64,000 nt of DNA, taken from Pontibacter rufus. Its GTDB lineage: Bacteria > Bacteroidota > Bacteroidia > Cytophagales > Hymenobacteraceae. The stretch covers positions 62,001 through 126,000 of the forward strand of contig NZ_JADQDR010000006.1 in assembly GCF_015694705.1 (NCBI RefSeq). The letters are read 5' to 3'. The translations under genes and the position numbers were made by a program. The notes beneath the pieces were generated by a model. The model was not told the DNA's origin. It did not search any database and saw only the letters and a program-made list of their open reading frames with translations. Shown here one piece after another: positions 46,126 to 54,325 of this stretch; the stretch's first letter is position 1; every line of letters starts with the position of its first letter.

Positions 46126-46737
46126 ATGAAGACGAAAGCCAGCGACTCCCTGTCCCGCCCCGACAAAAGAGCAGTTTGCAAAAAACCTGTATCGGATAGC
46201 AGCAACGATTTGTCGTACTGGCTTGCTCAGCCCCCGGCCGCGCGCCTTGCCGCTCTGGAGCAGTTGCGGGCCTTGTATAAACTTTTTACAGAAATGGAGC
46301 TGAACAATGATTTCCAGCATTTCATAGCGTTACTGAATTCCTGCCAGGCAAAGTATATCATAACAGGTGGCTTTGCTGTGGCCGTATATGGCTATCCCCG
46401 CTACACCGGCGACATTGATATCTGGGTAGATCCATCCCTTGAAAATGCATTTAAAGTACTGGCAGCCCTTCAGGCATTTGGCTACAACGAGCAGCAGGTA
46501 AACCTGCAGGATCTGACCACGCCCGATATTGTGGTGCAGCTGGGTTACCCGCCAAATCGCATTGATTTGGTTACCGGCCTAGCCGGCGTGGATTTCGACA
46601 CCTGCTGGAACAACAAAGCAAGTTTGCCCTTCGGTGATGTGGCGGCCTATTTCATCAGTCTGAAAGACCTGAAGCGCAACAAAAAGGCATCTGCCCGCCA
46701 GCAGGATCTGCTGGATTTGGAAAACCTGCCGGACTAA
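46126..46737 (+). CDS. Nucleotidyltransferase-fold protein with fused N-terminal helical region
   Basis: The 203-residue protein has a basic, possibly disordered N-terminus (1-28), then LSYWLAQPPAARLAALEQLRALYK. That stretch resembles the short helical proteins encoded upstream of many AbiEii/DUF6036-like nucleotidyltransferases. The transferase core follows: FIALLNSCQAKYIITGGFAVAVYGYPRYTGDIDIWVDPS, with the GG and DxDxW-type residues, then RIDLVTGLAGVDF. The two parts are in one frame with no stop. It could be the toxin-like part of a toxin-antitoxin system, but enzymatic activity is unproven. The next gene starts 3 bases later and is probably cotranscribed. Confidence 0.82.
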   Translation: MKTKASDSLSRPDKRAVCKKPVSDSSNDLSYWLAQPPAARLAALEQLRALYKLFTEMELNNDFQHFIALLNSCQAKYIITGGFAVAVYGYPRYTGDIDIWVDPSLENAFKVLAALQAFGYNEQQVNLQDLTTPDIVVQLGYPPNRIDLVTGLAGVDFDTCWNNKASLPFGDVAAYFISLKDLKRNKKASARQQDLLDLENLPD

Positions 46738-46740
46738 CCT

Positions 46741-47286
46741 ATGCCCGTTATCTCATCTGCCTTCCGGTTGGCTGTTAAACAGCTGAGCGACAAAGAAAAA
46801 GAAGCCGTAATACTTAAAGCCGTACGCCGGGATGCCGAACTATATGATTTGCTTTCTTTTGAGTTGCTGGAAGAAGTAACCCTGGCTGATGTATACGCCC
46901 AGAGTACCGATACCATACAAGACCTGCTGCTGAACGCCAGCGGTCGCAGCCTGCCCAAAGCACTTACCAGAGCCCTGCGCAAAGCGCTTAAAGAAGTAGC
47001 CCGTTACAAGCGCATCACCAAAGATGCCAAAGGCGAAGTAGATCTGCAGCTTTATATCCTTAGCCTCATCTTCAACAATTTTACCGGCCACTTCGATAGT
47101 TACTATAAAGTCTTTTTCACCTCAACGGTGCGCCTGCTGCTGCGCACTATTCAGCTTATCCGGAAAAACCTGCACGAAGATTATCACCTGGAGTATAAGC
47201 CGCAACTGGATGATTTCCTGCACCAGGTACATAGCCGCAACAAGCCGCTGCCGGTAGCTTTGCCGGGCACTTTTGAGGTGGCGTAA
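46741..47286 (+). CDS. Unrecognised 181-aa protein downstream of the nucleotidyltransferase
   Basis: It starts 3 bases after the preceding stop, so it is almost certainly cotranscribed. The protein is mostly helical and basic to neutral, with no signal peptide or membrane span. Features are KEKEAVILKAVRRDAELYDLLSFELLEEVTL, a long helical KALTRALRKALKEVARYKRITKDAKGEVDLQLYILSLIF and a FDSYYKVFFTSTVRLLLRTIQL segment. I do not recognise the family. An operon partner role (antitoxin, accessory factor) would be guesswork; the only evidence is gene order. Confidence 0.75.
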   Translation: MPVISSAFRLAVKQLSDKEKEAVILKAVRRDAELYDLLSFELLEEVTLADVYAQSTDTIQDLLLNASGRSLPKALTRALRKALKEVARYKRITKDAKGEVDLQLYILSLIFNNFTGHFDSYYKVFFTSTVRLLLRTIQLIRKNLHEDYHLEYKPQLDDFLHQVHSRNKPLPVALPGTFEVA

Positions 47287-47306
47287 ACTGCTGGCACTAC
47301 GAACGG

Positions 47307-48080
47307 CTACTTAACTTCCTGCACAGCCAACTCTTCCAGGTTGATGTCTGATACTTTCTCCAGTTTGCCGGCTTCGTAGGCGCTGTCATACTGCTCCAGC
47401 GGAATCTGTGTTTTAGAGGTGTAATTGATATAATCCTGAAAGCGGATACCGCCAACATTGCGCGGATTAACGGCTACCCGGAAACGGGAACCCTGGTCGC
47501 CATTGTCTTCTCTGAAAGTATAGGCCAGGTAATCCATGGTATGCTGTTGCTGATGAAACCAGTACATGTAAGTGTCTTCGTGATCTTCGCCGCCGCCCTG
47601 TTGTGCAAACGTAACCCGCACTTTATAGTATGGCTCGCCTTTTATGGTTGCCTCGCCTGCATATGCTTTCTGCACCGCATCGTCATTCAAAAAATACGGC
47701 AGCAGCGCAAAGTATATTACTGAATTAACGGATGCCGAATAGGCTGCCTTCCTGTCCTCAGGCAACGTTACTTCCGCATCGTTTATAGTTCTGCTGAAAC
47801 CGCTGTTGCGCAGCACATCGTGCACGTGCTGGCCGGTAGAGTCGGTGAAAGTGCGGCTGTAGACAAAGGCGCCACCATCGCGCAGGGCGCGGTATTGCCG
47901 GTCGCGGAACCGGAACGAAACGATGCTGTGGTCATACTTTTTGCCGCCATGCGCCCGTATGGCCGCATCCACTATTTGCTGTGCGTTGGGCTCCCCGCCC
48001 CCGCTGCACCCAGCCAGCAACAGAAAAAAGACGACACAGATAACAGGTAAAAGGCCGGAGCAGTATGCGGGATTTTTCAT
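47307..48080 (-). CDS. DUF6503-like lipoprotein
   Basis: The 257-residue product has a signal peptide with lipobox LLAGC at residues 21-25, so it should be anchored in the periplasm or outer membrane. The mature protein begins with the phrase DAAIRAHGGKKYDHSIVSFRFRDRQYRAL, typical of a Bacteroidota lipoprotein family (DUF6503-like) with a lipocalin- or LolA-like beta fold. The beta-rich sequence continues to a TYMYWFHQQQHTMDYLAY block. Its function is unknown; lipid or metabolite binding is a guess. It converges with the 181-aa gene 20 bases away. Confidence 0.82.
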   Translation of the reverse strand: MKNPAYCSGLLPVICVVFFLLLAGCSGGGEPNAQQIVDAAIRAHGGKKYDHSIVSFRFRDRQYRALRDGGAFVYSRTFTDSTGQHVHDVLRNSGFSRTINDAEVTLPEDRKAAYSASVNSVIYFALLPYFLNDDAVQKAYAGEATIKGEPYYKVRVTFAQQGGGEDHEDTYMYWFHQQQHTMDYLAYTFREDNGDQGSRFRVAVNPRNVGGIRFQDYINYTSKTQIPLEQYDSAYEAGKLEKVSDINLEELAVQEVK

Positions 48081-48183
48081 CTTTCAGAAGTATAAAGTAA
48101 CGGACTGATGCACAAGGTTTGAAGTATAAATCCAAAGATAGGCAATAAGCCCAAAACCGCACAGGCTAAGGTTAAAACCAAAA

Positions 48184-48213
48184 CCGCTCCGGCCTGTTGC
48201 CAAGCCGGAGCGG
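48184..48213 (-). terminator. yceI terminator
   Basis: A 10-bp perfect GC stem (48184-48193 with 48204-48213) with a T-rich tail on the minus strand; it ends the marR-yceI unit. Confidence 0.85.
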
Positions 48214-48308
48214 AAATTGAAAGAAAGGAAAAGTGTTTAGGTGAAGTATCGGGCAACTAATCAGCGCGTTATACCATAAACAGCCAGATGCACCGATACT
48301 TAGTATGT

Positions 48309-48968
48309 TTACTGCTTTGCAGTTACGTTAAGTGATACCACGAAATCATCATAGATGGCTTTGTCGCCCAGGCTGCCGAAAAAGCTTTCAGAGCCGTAGC
48401 GCACATCATACTTGGCGCGGTTTATAGTTACATCGGCTTTCGCGGTGGCTACCCCGTTTTTTACGGTTACTGTTGCCGGAAAAGTAATAGGGTTTGTATT
48501 GCCTTTGATGGTCAGGTTGCCGGTTACTGTATAGTTTGGCTGGCCGGCCGCAGCGTTGGCAACAGGTTTGGCACTTGTTATTTTGAAAGTAGCTGTCGGA
48601 AACTTTTCTACTCCGAAGAAATCATCAGACTTCAGGTGGGTGATCAGCTTTGTTTTATACTCCTCGTCTTTGATGTCAGTGTTTGCGATAGAGCCCATGT
48701 CAATCACAAATTCACCGCCGGTAAGTTTATTGCCAGCAACGTTAAGTGCGCCGCTCTGTAATTTAATGTTGCCGAAATGCTCTCCGGTTACTTTTTTGGC
48801 ATGCCATTTCAGTTCGCTTTTATCGGCTACAACGCTGTATACTTTTCCTTTGGCAGGAGCGGAAACCTCAGTTTTGGCAGCTTCAGCAGCATCATGCTTT
48901 GTATTACCGGCATAAGCTGTAAAAAACAGGGCGCCAACCAATGAAGCGAGAATAGTGAATTTTTTCAT
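48309..48968 (-). CDS. YceI family periplasmic protein
   Basis: The 219-residue protein has a signal peptide (ILASLVGALFFTAYAG) followed by the YceI fold. This is an eight-stranded barrel with SVVADKSELKWHAKKVTGEHFGNIKLQSG, GGEFVIDMGSI, HLKSDDFFGVEKFPTATF, YTVTGNLTIKGNTNPITFPATV and a final YDVRYGSESF. YceI proteins bind polyisoprenoids, and their role is loosely linked to stress or lipid metabolism. The gene lies 36 bases after marR, and the two are common neighbours in Bacteroidota, so MarR probably controls it. Confidence 0.94.
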   Translation of the reverse strand: MKKFTILASLVGALFFTAYAGNTKHDAAEAAKTEVSAPAKGKVYSVVADKSELKWHAKKVTGEHFGNIKLQSGALNVAGNKLTGGEFVIDMGSIANTDIKDEEYKTKLITHLKSDDFFGVEKFPTATFKITSAKPVANAAAGQPNYTVTGNLTIKGNTNPITFPATVTVKNGVATAKADVTINRAKYDVRYGSESFFGSLGDKAIYDDFVVSLNVTAKQ

Positions 48969-49004
48969 TTCTGTAATTAAATAAATTGTATGTTGATTGT
49001 TGTT

Positions 49005-49472
49005 TTACTCTTTGTTGCGGATCTTGTCCAGCAGGCGGTTTAATTCATGCGCCTCCTGCTCTGATAAATTCTTAATGCCGGTTTTTGTACCGCCTTCCAG
49101 GCCATCCATCTCTTTCAGCAGCGCAAGTGCTTTTTCCGTAATCAGCACATCTACGGTGCGGCGGTCTTCGGGACATTGCTTGCGTGTTACCAGTCCTTTT
49201 GCCTCCAGTTTGTCCACAATGCGCGAGGCGTTGGATGTTTTATCCAGCATCCGCTCAATCAGCAGGCTAATGGTTGCCGGCTTAGGGTACTGCCCCCGCA
49301 AAATGCGCAGAATATTGTATTGCGGTAAAGTAAGCCCGAAAGGTTTAAACAAAGCCGCCTGCGCCTGTTGCAACCAGCCCGAAGTATAAACCAGGTTGAT
49401 GTAAGCCTTCTGGTACTTGCTTTTAAAGTTACTTTGCTTTATTTCGTCCTCTATCTTCATAGTTTGGCGCAT
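49005..49472 (-). CDS. MarR family transcriptional regulator
   Basis: The 155-residue winged-helix regulator has LTLPQYNILRILRG, the recognition region TISLLIERMLDKTSNASRIVDKLEAKGLVTR and the wing CPEDRRTVDVLITEKA. MarR dimers usually repress their own operon until a ligand binds. Its promoter carries a palindrome ATGTATATACAT between the -33 and -7 boxes, which strongly suggests autorepression and control of yceI, 36 bases downstream. The alternative ATG (MKIEDE) 12 bases in is possible, but the upstream ATG is 7 bases after the -7 box. Confidence 0.92.
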   Translation of the reverse strand: MRQTMKIEDEIKQSNFKSKYQKAYINLVYTSGWLQQAQAALFKPFGLTLPQYNILRILRGQYPKPATISLLIERMLDKTSNASRIVDKLEAKGLVTRKQCPEDRRTVDVLITEKALALLKEMDGLEGGTKTGIKNLSEQEAHELNRLLDKIRNKE

Positions 49473-49479
49473 GGTGTTA

Positions 49480-49510
49480 CAAATGTATGTATATACATTT
49501 AATGTACAAA
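49480..49510 (-). promoter_or_regulatory. marR-yceI promoter with operator palindrome in the spacer
   Basis: On the minus strand TTTG (49507-49510), a spacer of exactly 19, then TACATTTG (49480-49487): a textbook Bacteroidota promoter. The spacer contains the 12-base palindrome ATGTATATACAT (49487-49498) plus TGTACA nearby, positioned to block RNA polymerase. Confidence 0.85.
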
Positions 49511-49691
49511 CATATTAACGTTTATTTTTTTCAGAAAGTTTCAAAATTGCAGTCTTTCATACCTGATAGCCAGGCTATTTGTTTAATTCAGTTGCTTCTA
49601 TAACTTGCCTGTAAAGCTTCCAGGCAGCATTGAACCCTGTTTTATACTATGCATGGGCTTCTGTGCCTCGCCCATACCAGTATAGTTTAAT

Positions 49692-50681
49692 CTACTTCAG
49701 GTATAGCTTCCCTTCTTCTTCACGTACCAGCCCGAAAGGTTCTTTTTCTATTATCATAAAGGTATCCAGGTCGGCAAAATCAAAAGCCTGGCTCAGCTGC
49801 ATCGCCGACCAGATGCCCAGTGTCGTTTCCACCATACAGCCAATCATGGTCATCAGGTGATGCTGCCGGGCCTGTTGCAACAAGCGTACCGCATTTAAAT
49901 AGCCGCCTGCTTTCATCAGCTTTATGTTGATGCCATGAAACTGCTCCCGCAGCAACTCAAAATCGGCATCATCGGTCACCGACTCGTCAGCCACCAGCGG
50001 CACCGGGCTGATGGGCTTGATATGTGCATACGCCGCTGCGCACGAAACCGGCATGGGTTGCTCCACAAACAGCACCCGTTCCCGGTCGAGCTGCGCCAGA
50101 AATGCCAGTAGTTCTTCCGGCTCCTGCCAGCTCTCGTTGCCGTCTACTACAACTGGTTTCTGCGTTACGCGCAGCACCTCGCGTACCAAGTCTTCGGCTC
50201 CCTCGCGGTTAACTTTTACTTTCAGGCTGCCGAAGCGGGTTAGGCCGTGCTGCTTTATAAACTCCTGTACCTGATCGGGCTCCATTATGGGCAGTGTAAA
50301 ACAGGTAGCCTGCGGCTTCGGCGTTTCCTGGCCCAGCAGCTGGTGCACGGCTATACCCTTATGCTGGCAAAAATAATGCAGGTACGCCGACTCTACAGCA
50401 AAGCGCAGGGCATTGGCAGGCGGATATTCCTGCAGCAGTTGCAGCAGGTCTTCCATACTTTTCACATCCGATATGCCGGCAGCCAGCAGTACCTGGTACT
50501 GTTGCAGGAGTAATTCGGGCGTTTCGCCATAGCGTATATTAGGGGCAGCCTCGCCAAAGCCGCTGAACGTGCCATCCGACACCTGCACCAGAAAATTAAG
50601 TTTTTCGTCGGTAGCATTGCGGGCAATTTTCCAGGTATACTTCAGTTTGAGGTGCAGGGCTTCTATGTGCCATTTTAACAT
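49692..50681 (-). CDS. Dipeptide epimerase (enolase superfamily)
   Basis: The 329-residue protein is an L-Ala-D/L-Glu epimerase-type enzyme of the enolase superfamily, used in recycling muropeptides. It has an N-terminal capping domain (GFGEAAPNIRYGET), the barrel catalytic LKVKV (Lys-x-Lys), metal ligands in VVDGNES, FVEQPMP and VADES, INIKLMKAGG with the second Lys, and a late GCMVETTLGI. All catalytic residues appear present. The true dipeptide specificity cannot be read from sequence. It diverges from the symporter gene. Confidence 0.9.
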   Translation of the reverse strand: MLKWHIEALHLKLKYTWKIARNATDEKLNFLVQVSDGTFSGFGEAAPNIRYGETPELLLQQYQVLLAAGISDVKSMEDLLQLLQEYPPANALRFAVESAYLHYFCQHKGIAVHQLLGQETPKPQATCFTLPIMEPDQVQEFIKQHGLTRFGSLKVKVNREGAEDLVREVLRVTQKPVVVDGNESWQEPEELLAFLAQLDRERVLFVEQPMPVSCAAAYAHIKPISPVPLVADESVTDDADFELLREQFHGINIKLMKAGGYLNAVRLLQQARQHHLMTMIGCMVETTLGIWSAMQLSQAFDFADLDTFMIIEKEPFGLVREEEGKLYLK

Positions 50682-50811
50682 AAATCCGGTAATTTTATTT
50701 TGATGATTCGGGTGCGGTTAAGTTGCGTAATTCTTCCAAAAGAACCTAGTGCCGGTTTGATACCTTGTGCAGCACCGGGCTGCGGCCAAAGCGCCTCCCT
50801 GCTCTGGTAAT

Positions 50812-50842
50812 TTTGCCGGTGTGCGCTAAAAACTTATATTTG
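50812..50842 (+). promoter_or_regulatory. Promoter of the dicarboxylate/amino-acid symporter gene
   Basis: TTTG at 50812-50815, exactly 19 bases, then TATATTTG at 50835-50842: full match to the Bacteroidota consensus. The predicted leader to the ATG at 50964 is about 115 bases. Confidence 0.8.
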
Positions 50843-50963
50843 CTAAGGTTTTAGCGCTGTGCCTCGTCTGCTCTGCCGGTACTTTCAGGATAAACGGGCA
50901 CTTTGTCCTTTAAAACTTAAACGGGGTTGCTGTTGTTTGTTGCATCTCCTACACGCAATTTAT

Positions 50964-52406
50964 ATGAAGAAAAAGTCTTTTCTACCGCTTGTCACGCTCG
51001 TTTGCATTACCATTGCCGCGCTTTTAAGTGTGCTGGATCATTATGCCATACTTGCTGTTTCGGACGATGTGCTGCGCGTGGTGCGCTGGGTTTGCATTGG
51101 CTTTTTGCTGGCTTATGGCGTGCAGAAGCGCTCGCTTACTACCTGGATCCTGGTTAGTATGGTGTTGGGCGCCGAGATTGGCTATGACTTTCCGGTGCTT
51201 GCCCAGGACCTGAGTGTGCTGAGCAAGGTGTTCCTCAAAATGATAAAAACCATCATTGCCCCGCTTATCTTCGCTACGCTGGTGGTTGGCATTGCCGGCC
51301 ATTCCAACCTCAAACAGGTGGGCAGCATGGGCTGGAAAGCTATTTTATACTTTGAGGTGGTTACGACAATGGCCCTTTTTATCGGACTGGCGGCCATCAA
51401 CATCAGCAAAGCCGGTGAGGGCATCGATCCGGCGCTGGCTGCCGGCCACGAAGAAATTGTAGCGCCCCCGGAGCAAACGGTATCAGACATTATCCTACAC
51501 GTATTTCCCGAGAACATAGCCAAATCAGTGGTCGAAGGGCAGGTGCTGCAAATTGTAATTTTCAGCGTGGTATTTGCTATCGGCCTCATTATGGTGCGCG
51601 AGGACAAACGCAAGCCGATGCTCGATTTCTGTGAGAGCCTCTCCGAAACCATGTTTAAGTTCACCAACATCGTCATGTACTTTGCCCCGGTAGGCGTGGG
51701 CGCCGCCATTGCCTATACCGTAGGGCACATGGGCTTTGGCATTCTGCTGAACCTGTTCCAGTTGCTGGCTACGCTCTACGTGTCGTTGATAGCATTTGCC
51801 CTGCTGGTGCTGTTGCCGGTGGCGCTGATTGCCCGGGTACCTGTAAAGCGGTTTATCAAAGCTGTTTCGGGACCTGTATCCATTGCTTTTGCCACCACCA
51901 GTTCTGAGGCCGCCCTGCCGCGCGCCATGGAAGAAATGGAAAAACTGGGCGTGCCGCGCCGCATTGTGGCTTTTGTGATGCCTACCGGCTACAGCTTTAA
52001 CCTCGATGGCACGACTTTATACTTATCGCTTGCTTCGGTGTTTGTGGCCCAGGCCGCTGGTATCAACATGACATGGGAACAGCAGCTGGTAATGGTCTTT
52101 ACGCTCATGCTGACCAGCAAAGGTGTAGCCGGTGTGCCGCGTGCCTCGCTGGTGATACTGCTCGGCACCGTGGCCTCTTTCAACCTGCCGGTGTGGCCGG
52201 TATTTGCCATTCTCGGTATCGATGAGCTGATGGACATGGCCCGCACTTCCATCAACGTAACCGGCAACTGCCTGGCCACGGCCGTAGTAGCCCGCTGGGA
52301 AGGCGAGTTTCATCCTGAGCTAACAACAGAGGAAACAGATTTCTCAAACCCTGAGTTGTTTGATGAGGCGGCGAAGCCAGAAGACAAACCAGCCAAGGTG
52401 GTGTAA
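50964..52406 (+). CDS. Dicarboxylate/amino acid:cation symporter (DAACS family)
   Basis: The start is set at ATG 50964 (MKKKSFLPLV), about 115 bases after the promoter; earlier in-frame residues are not membrane-like and would fall in the leader. The 480-residue inner-membrane protein has eight or more spans. Its family motifs are FLKMIKTIIAPLIFATLVVGIAG, PVSIAFATTSSEAALPRAMEEMEKLG (the Ser-rich hairpin that binds substrate), FVMPTGYSFNLDGTTLYLSLASVFVAQAAG and a late VNVTGNCLATAVVARWEGE-like segment. It imports dicarboxylates, glutamate or aspartate with Na+ or H+. The acidic C-terminal tail is long. Confidence 0.95.
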   Translation: MKKKSFLPLVTLVCITIAALLSVLDHYAILAVSDDVLRVVRWVCIGFLLAYGVQKRSLTTWILVSMVLGAEIGYDFPVLAQDLSVLSKVFLKMIKTIIAPLIFATLVVGIAGHSNLKQVGSMGWKAILYFEVVTTMALFIGLAAINISKAGEGIDPALAAGHEEIVAPPEQTVSDIILHVFPENIAKSVVEGQVLQIVIFSVVFAIGLIMVREDKRKPMLDFCESLSETMFKFTNIVMYFAPVGVGAAIAYTVGHMGFGILLNLFQLLATLYVSLIAFALLVLLPVALIARVPVKRFIKAVSGPVSIAFATTSSEAALPRAMEEMEKLGVPRRIVAFVMPTGYSFNLDGTTLYLSLASVFVAQAAGINMTWEQQLVMVFTLMLTSKGVAGVPRASLVILLGTVASFNLPVWPVFAILGIDELMDMARTSINVTGNCLATAVVARWEGEFHPELTTEETDFSNPELFDEAAKPEDKPAKVV

Positions 52407-52420
52407 ATTCCTCCCTTCTT

Positions 52421-52472
52421 CAAGTATAAAAGCAACGGCCTGGCAAAAATGTCAAGCCGTTGCTTTTTATAC
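52421..52472 (+). terminator. Symporter terminator with inverted AAGTATA-like ends
   Basis: The stem GCAACGGC/GCCGTTGC (52431-52438 and 52455-52462) is extended by AAGTATAAAA on the left and TTTTTATAC on the right; the loop region can pair further. Confidence 0.9.
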
Positions 52473-52687
52473 CCCAGCTACTTTAGGTTGTTTTAATTCT
52501 TTTGATTCAGGTGATTTCCATGATGAATTTTCCTGGCACGGATTAATACCTGCGCCGGAATAGCTTTAGCAGCATCAAGGATTCAGACAGGGACACAAAT
52601 TGGCCAAACCCGCTATTTATACTTATATTTAAGCATTAATATCAGCCTTTCGGGGCGATACGAGCCAAATTAACCAAACACAGATTC

Positions 52688-54040
52688 ATGAAAAATAAAT
52701 TTGTAGCCTCGCTGCTGCTGTGCTTTTCCCTTGCTGTGGCTGTGGCCCAGGACAGTCCGGGCAAAAAGATTCTGCCCTACCCCATCTCCCAGCACAAGCT
52801 CGACAATGGCCTGAATGTAGTAACCGTGCCTTATAACAGTCCCGGGCTTGCCTCTTTATACATTGTGGTGCGGGCAGGTTCGCGCGATGAAACCGAAAAA
52901 GGCAAAACCGGTTTCGCGCACTTTTTTGAGCACATGATGTTCCGGGGCACCGATAAATACTCGAAAGAGGAATATGGCGACATCATGAAAGCCATGGGCG
53001 CCTCGGCCAATGCCAACACCTCGCTGGATCGCACCATGTACTATATGACCGGCAATGCTGACATGCTCGACAAGATGTTTGAGATTGAAGCCGATCGTTT
53101 CCAGCACCTCAAGTATAGCGAACATGATTTTAAGACAGAAGCCGGCGCCGTGAAAGGCGAGTATACCAAAAACTCCGCCAGCCCCTACCAGCAGCTTTAC
53201 GAAAAAGTAGCCGGCACGGCCTTCAACAAGCATACGTACGCGCATACCACCATGGGCTTTTTTGAGGATGTGGTGGACATGCCCAACCAGTACGACTATT
53301 CCCTCACCTTTTTCGATCGGTTTTACCGCCCCGAGTACACGACCATATTAGTAGTGGGTGATGTAACGCCGGAACGCGTAAACAAGCTGGCCGAACAATA
53401 CTTTGGCATGTGGGAGCACGGCAACTATAAACCTGAAATCCCGGTGGAGCCGAAGCAGACCAAGACGCGCTACGCCCACGTAAAGCAGGAAAATTTTCCG
53501 CCATACCTGAGCCTCAACTTTAAAGGCCCCGCCTTTTCTGACAAAGACAAAGATCTGCCGGCGCTGAGCATTCTTACCACCATACTTTTTGCCGAAAACT
53601 CCGATCTGTACCGCAAGCTGGTGGTAGACGAGCAGAAAGCCCGCTTTATCGGCGGCGGCCCGCAGTTCTCCCGCGACCCGAACCTCATTTCTGTATCAGC
53701 CTCCCTGCTGGATGTAAAAGACATGCAGTACGTGAAGGATGAACTGATGAAGGCGCTGGAAGAGGCAAAAACAAAACCAATGGATGCACAGAAAATTGAA
53801 GATACCAAATCGCGCATTAAGTATTCCTTCGCCATGAGCATGGATAGTCCGGATGCCATTGCCAACGCACTGGGCCGCTTTATTTGGCTCACCGGTAACC
53901 CCGAATCGCTGAATAATATTTACAGCGTGTATGACACCATTACGGCGCAGGATCTGATGGCGGCGGCTAAGAAATACTTTAAGCCCGAAACCATGACGGT
54001 GGGCACCATTGCCCCAACCGATAATCCGCCTGTAAAGTAA
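52688..54040 (+). CDS. M16 family zinc peptidase, catalytic subunit
   Basis: The 450-residue exported protein has a signal peptide (LLLCFSLAVAVAQ). The M16 core includes the inverted zinc motif HFFEHMMFRGTDKY (HxxEH, about residue 78), followed by the downstream Glu in the GAVKGEYTKNSAS block. The C-terminal half holds the second M16 domain (YLSLNFKGPAFSDKD, then RFIWLTGNPESLNNIY). It is a processing protease likely acting in the periplasm as part of a pair with the gene downstream, which lacks the zinc motif. The intervening 285 bases hold an inverted-repeat element, so cotranscription is uncertain. Confidence 0.92.
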   Translation: MKNKFVASLLLCFSLAVAVAQDSPGKKILPYPISQHKLDNGLNVVTVPYNSPGLASLYIVVRAGSRDETEKGKTGFAHFFEHMMFRGTDKYSKEEYGDIMKAMGASANANTSLDRTMYYMTGNADMLDKMFEIEADRFQHLKYSEHDFKTEAGAVKGEYTKNSASPYQQLYEKVAGTAFNKHTYAHTTMGFFEDVVDMPNQYDYSLTFFDRFYRPEYTTILVVGDVTPERVNKLAEQYFGMWEHGNYKPEIPVEPKQTKTRYAHVKQENFPPYLSLNFKGPAFSDKDKDLPALSILTTILFAENSDLYRKLVVDEQKARFIGGGPQFSRDPNLISVSASLLDVKDMQYVKDELMKALEEAKTKPMDAQKIEDTKSRIKYSFAMSMDSPDAIANALGRFIWLTGNPESLNNIYSVYDTITAQDLMAAAKKYFKPETMTVGTIAPTDNPPVK

Positions 54041-54044
54041 GGCC

Positions 54045-54290
54045 ATCTGAATAATGTGCTGATTGTTTGATGTGCTGATGTTTTAATTGCTGAATTGTTA
54101 GAAGTTTATTTGATGAGGAGCAGGAACAAAGTATAAGTATAAGCTGCAAATCGAAGACTTATACCTGGCGTAACTTTCTTTTTATACTTCATACCACGCT
54201 TTTGGCAGCTCACCCAAGCTTATACTTCATTAGTCTGACAAGTAAGCCATCTAGCAATTCAACCATCAAGCAAACAACAATCAAAACCTT
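54045..54290. repeat. Intergenic repeat between the M16 genes (AATGTGC type)
   Basis: The left part (about 54050-54110) reads as units of AATGTGCTGATTGTTTG, and the right part (about 54240-54290) carries CAAT/CATCAA units in the reverse sense. The sequence resembles the 35655-35820 element. Four AAGTATA/TATACTT copies lie between the arms. Confidence 0.5.
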
Positions 54291-54325
54291 TTTGTCCGGT
54301 TACACAAAGCGATAAATCATACCTG

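Noticed and set aside
45819..46205. A 128-codon minus-strand frame in the clpS spacer
   Set aside because: Composition and lack of recognisable motifs suggest no gene, and it overlaps the promoter and start of the nucleotidyltransferase gene.
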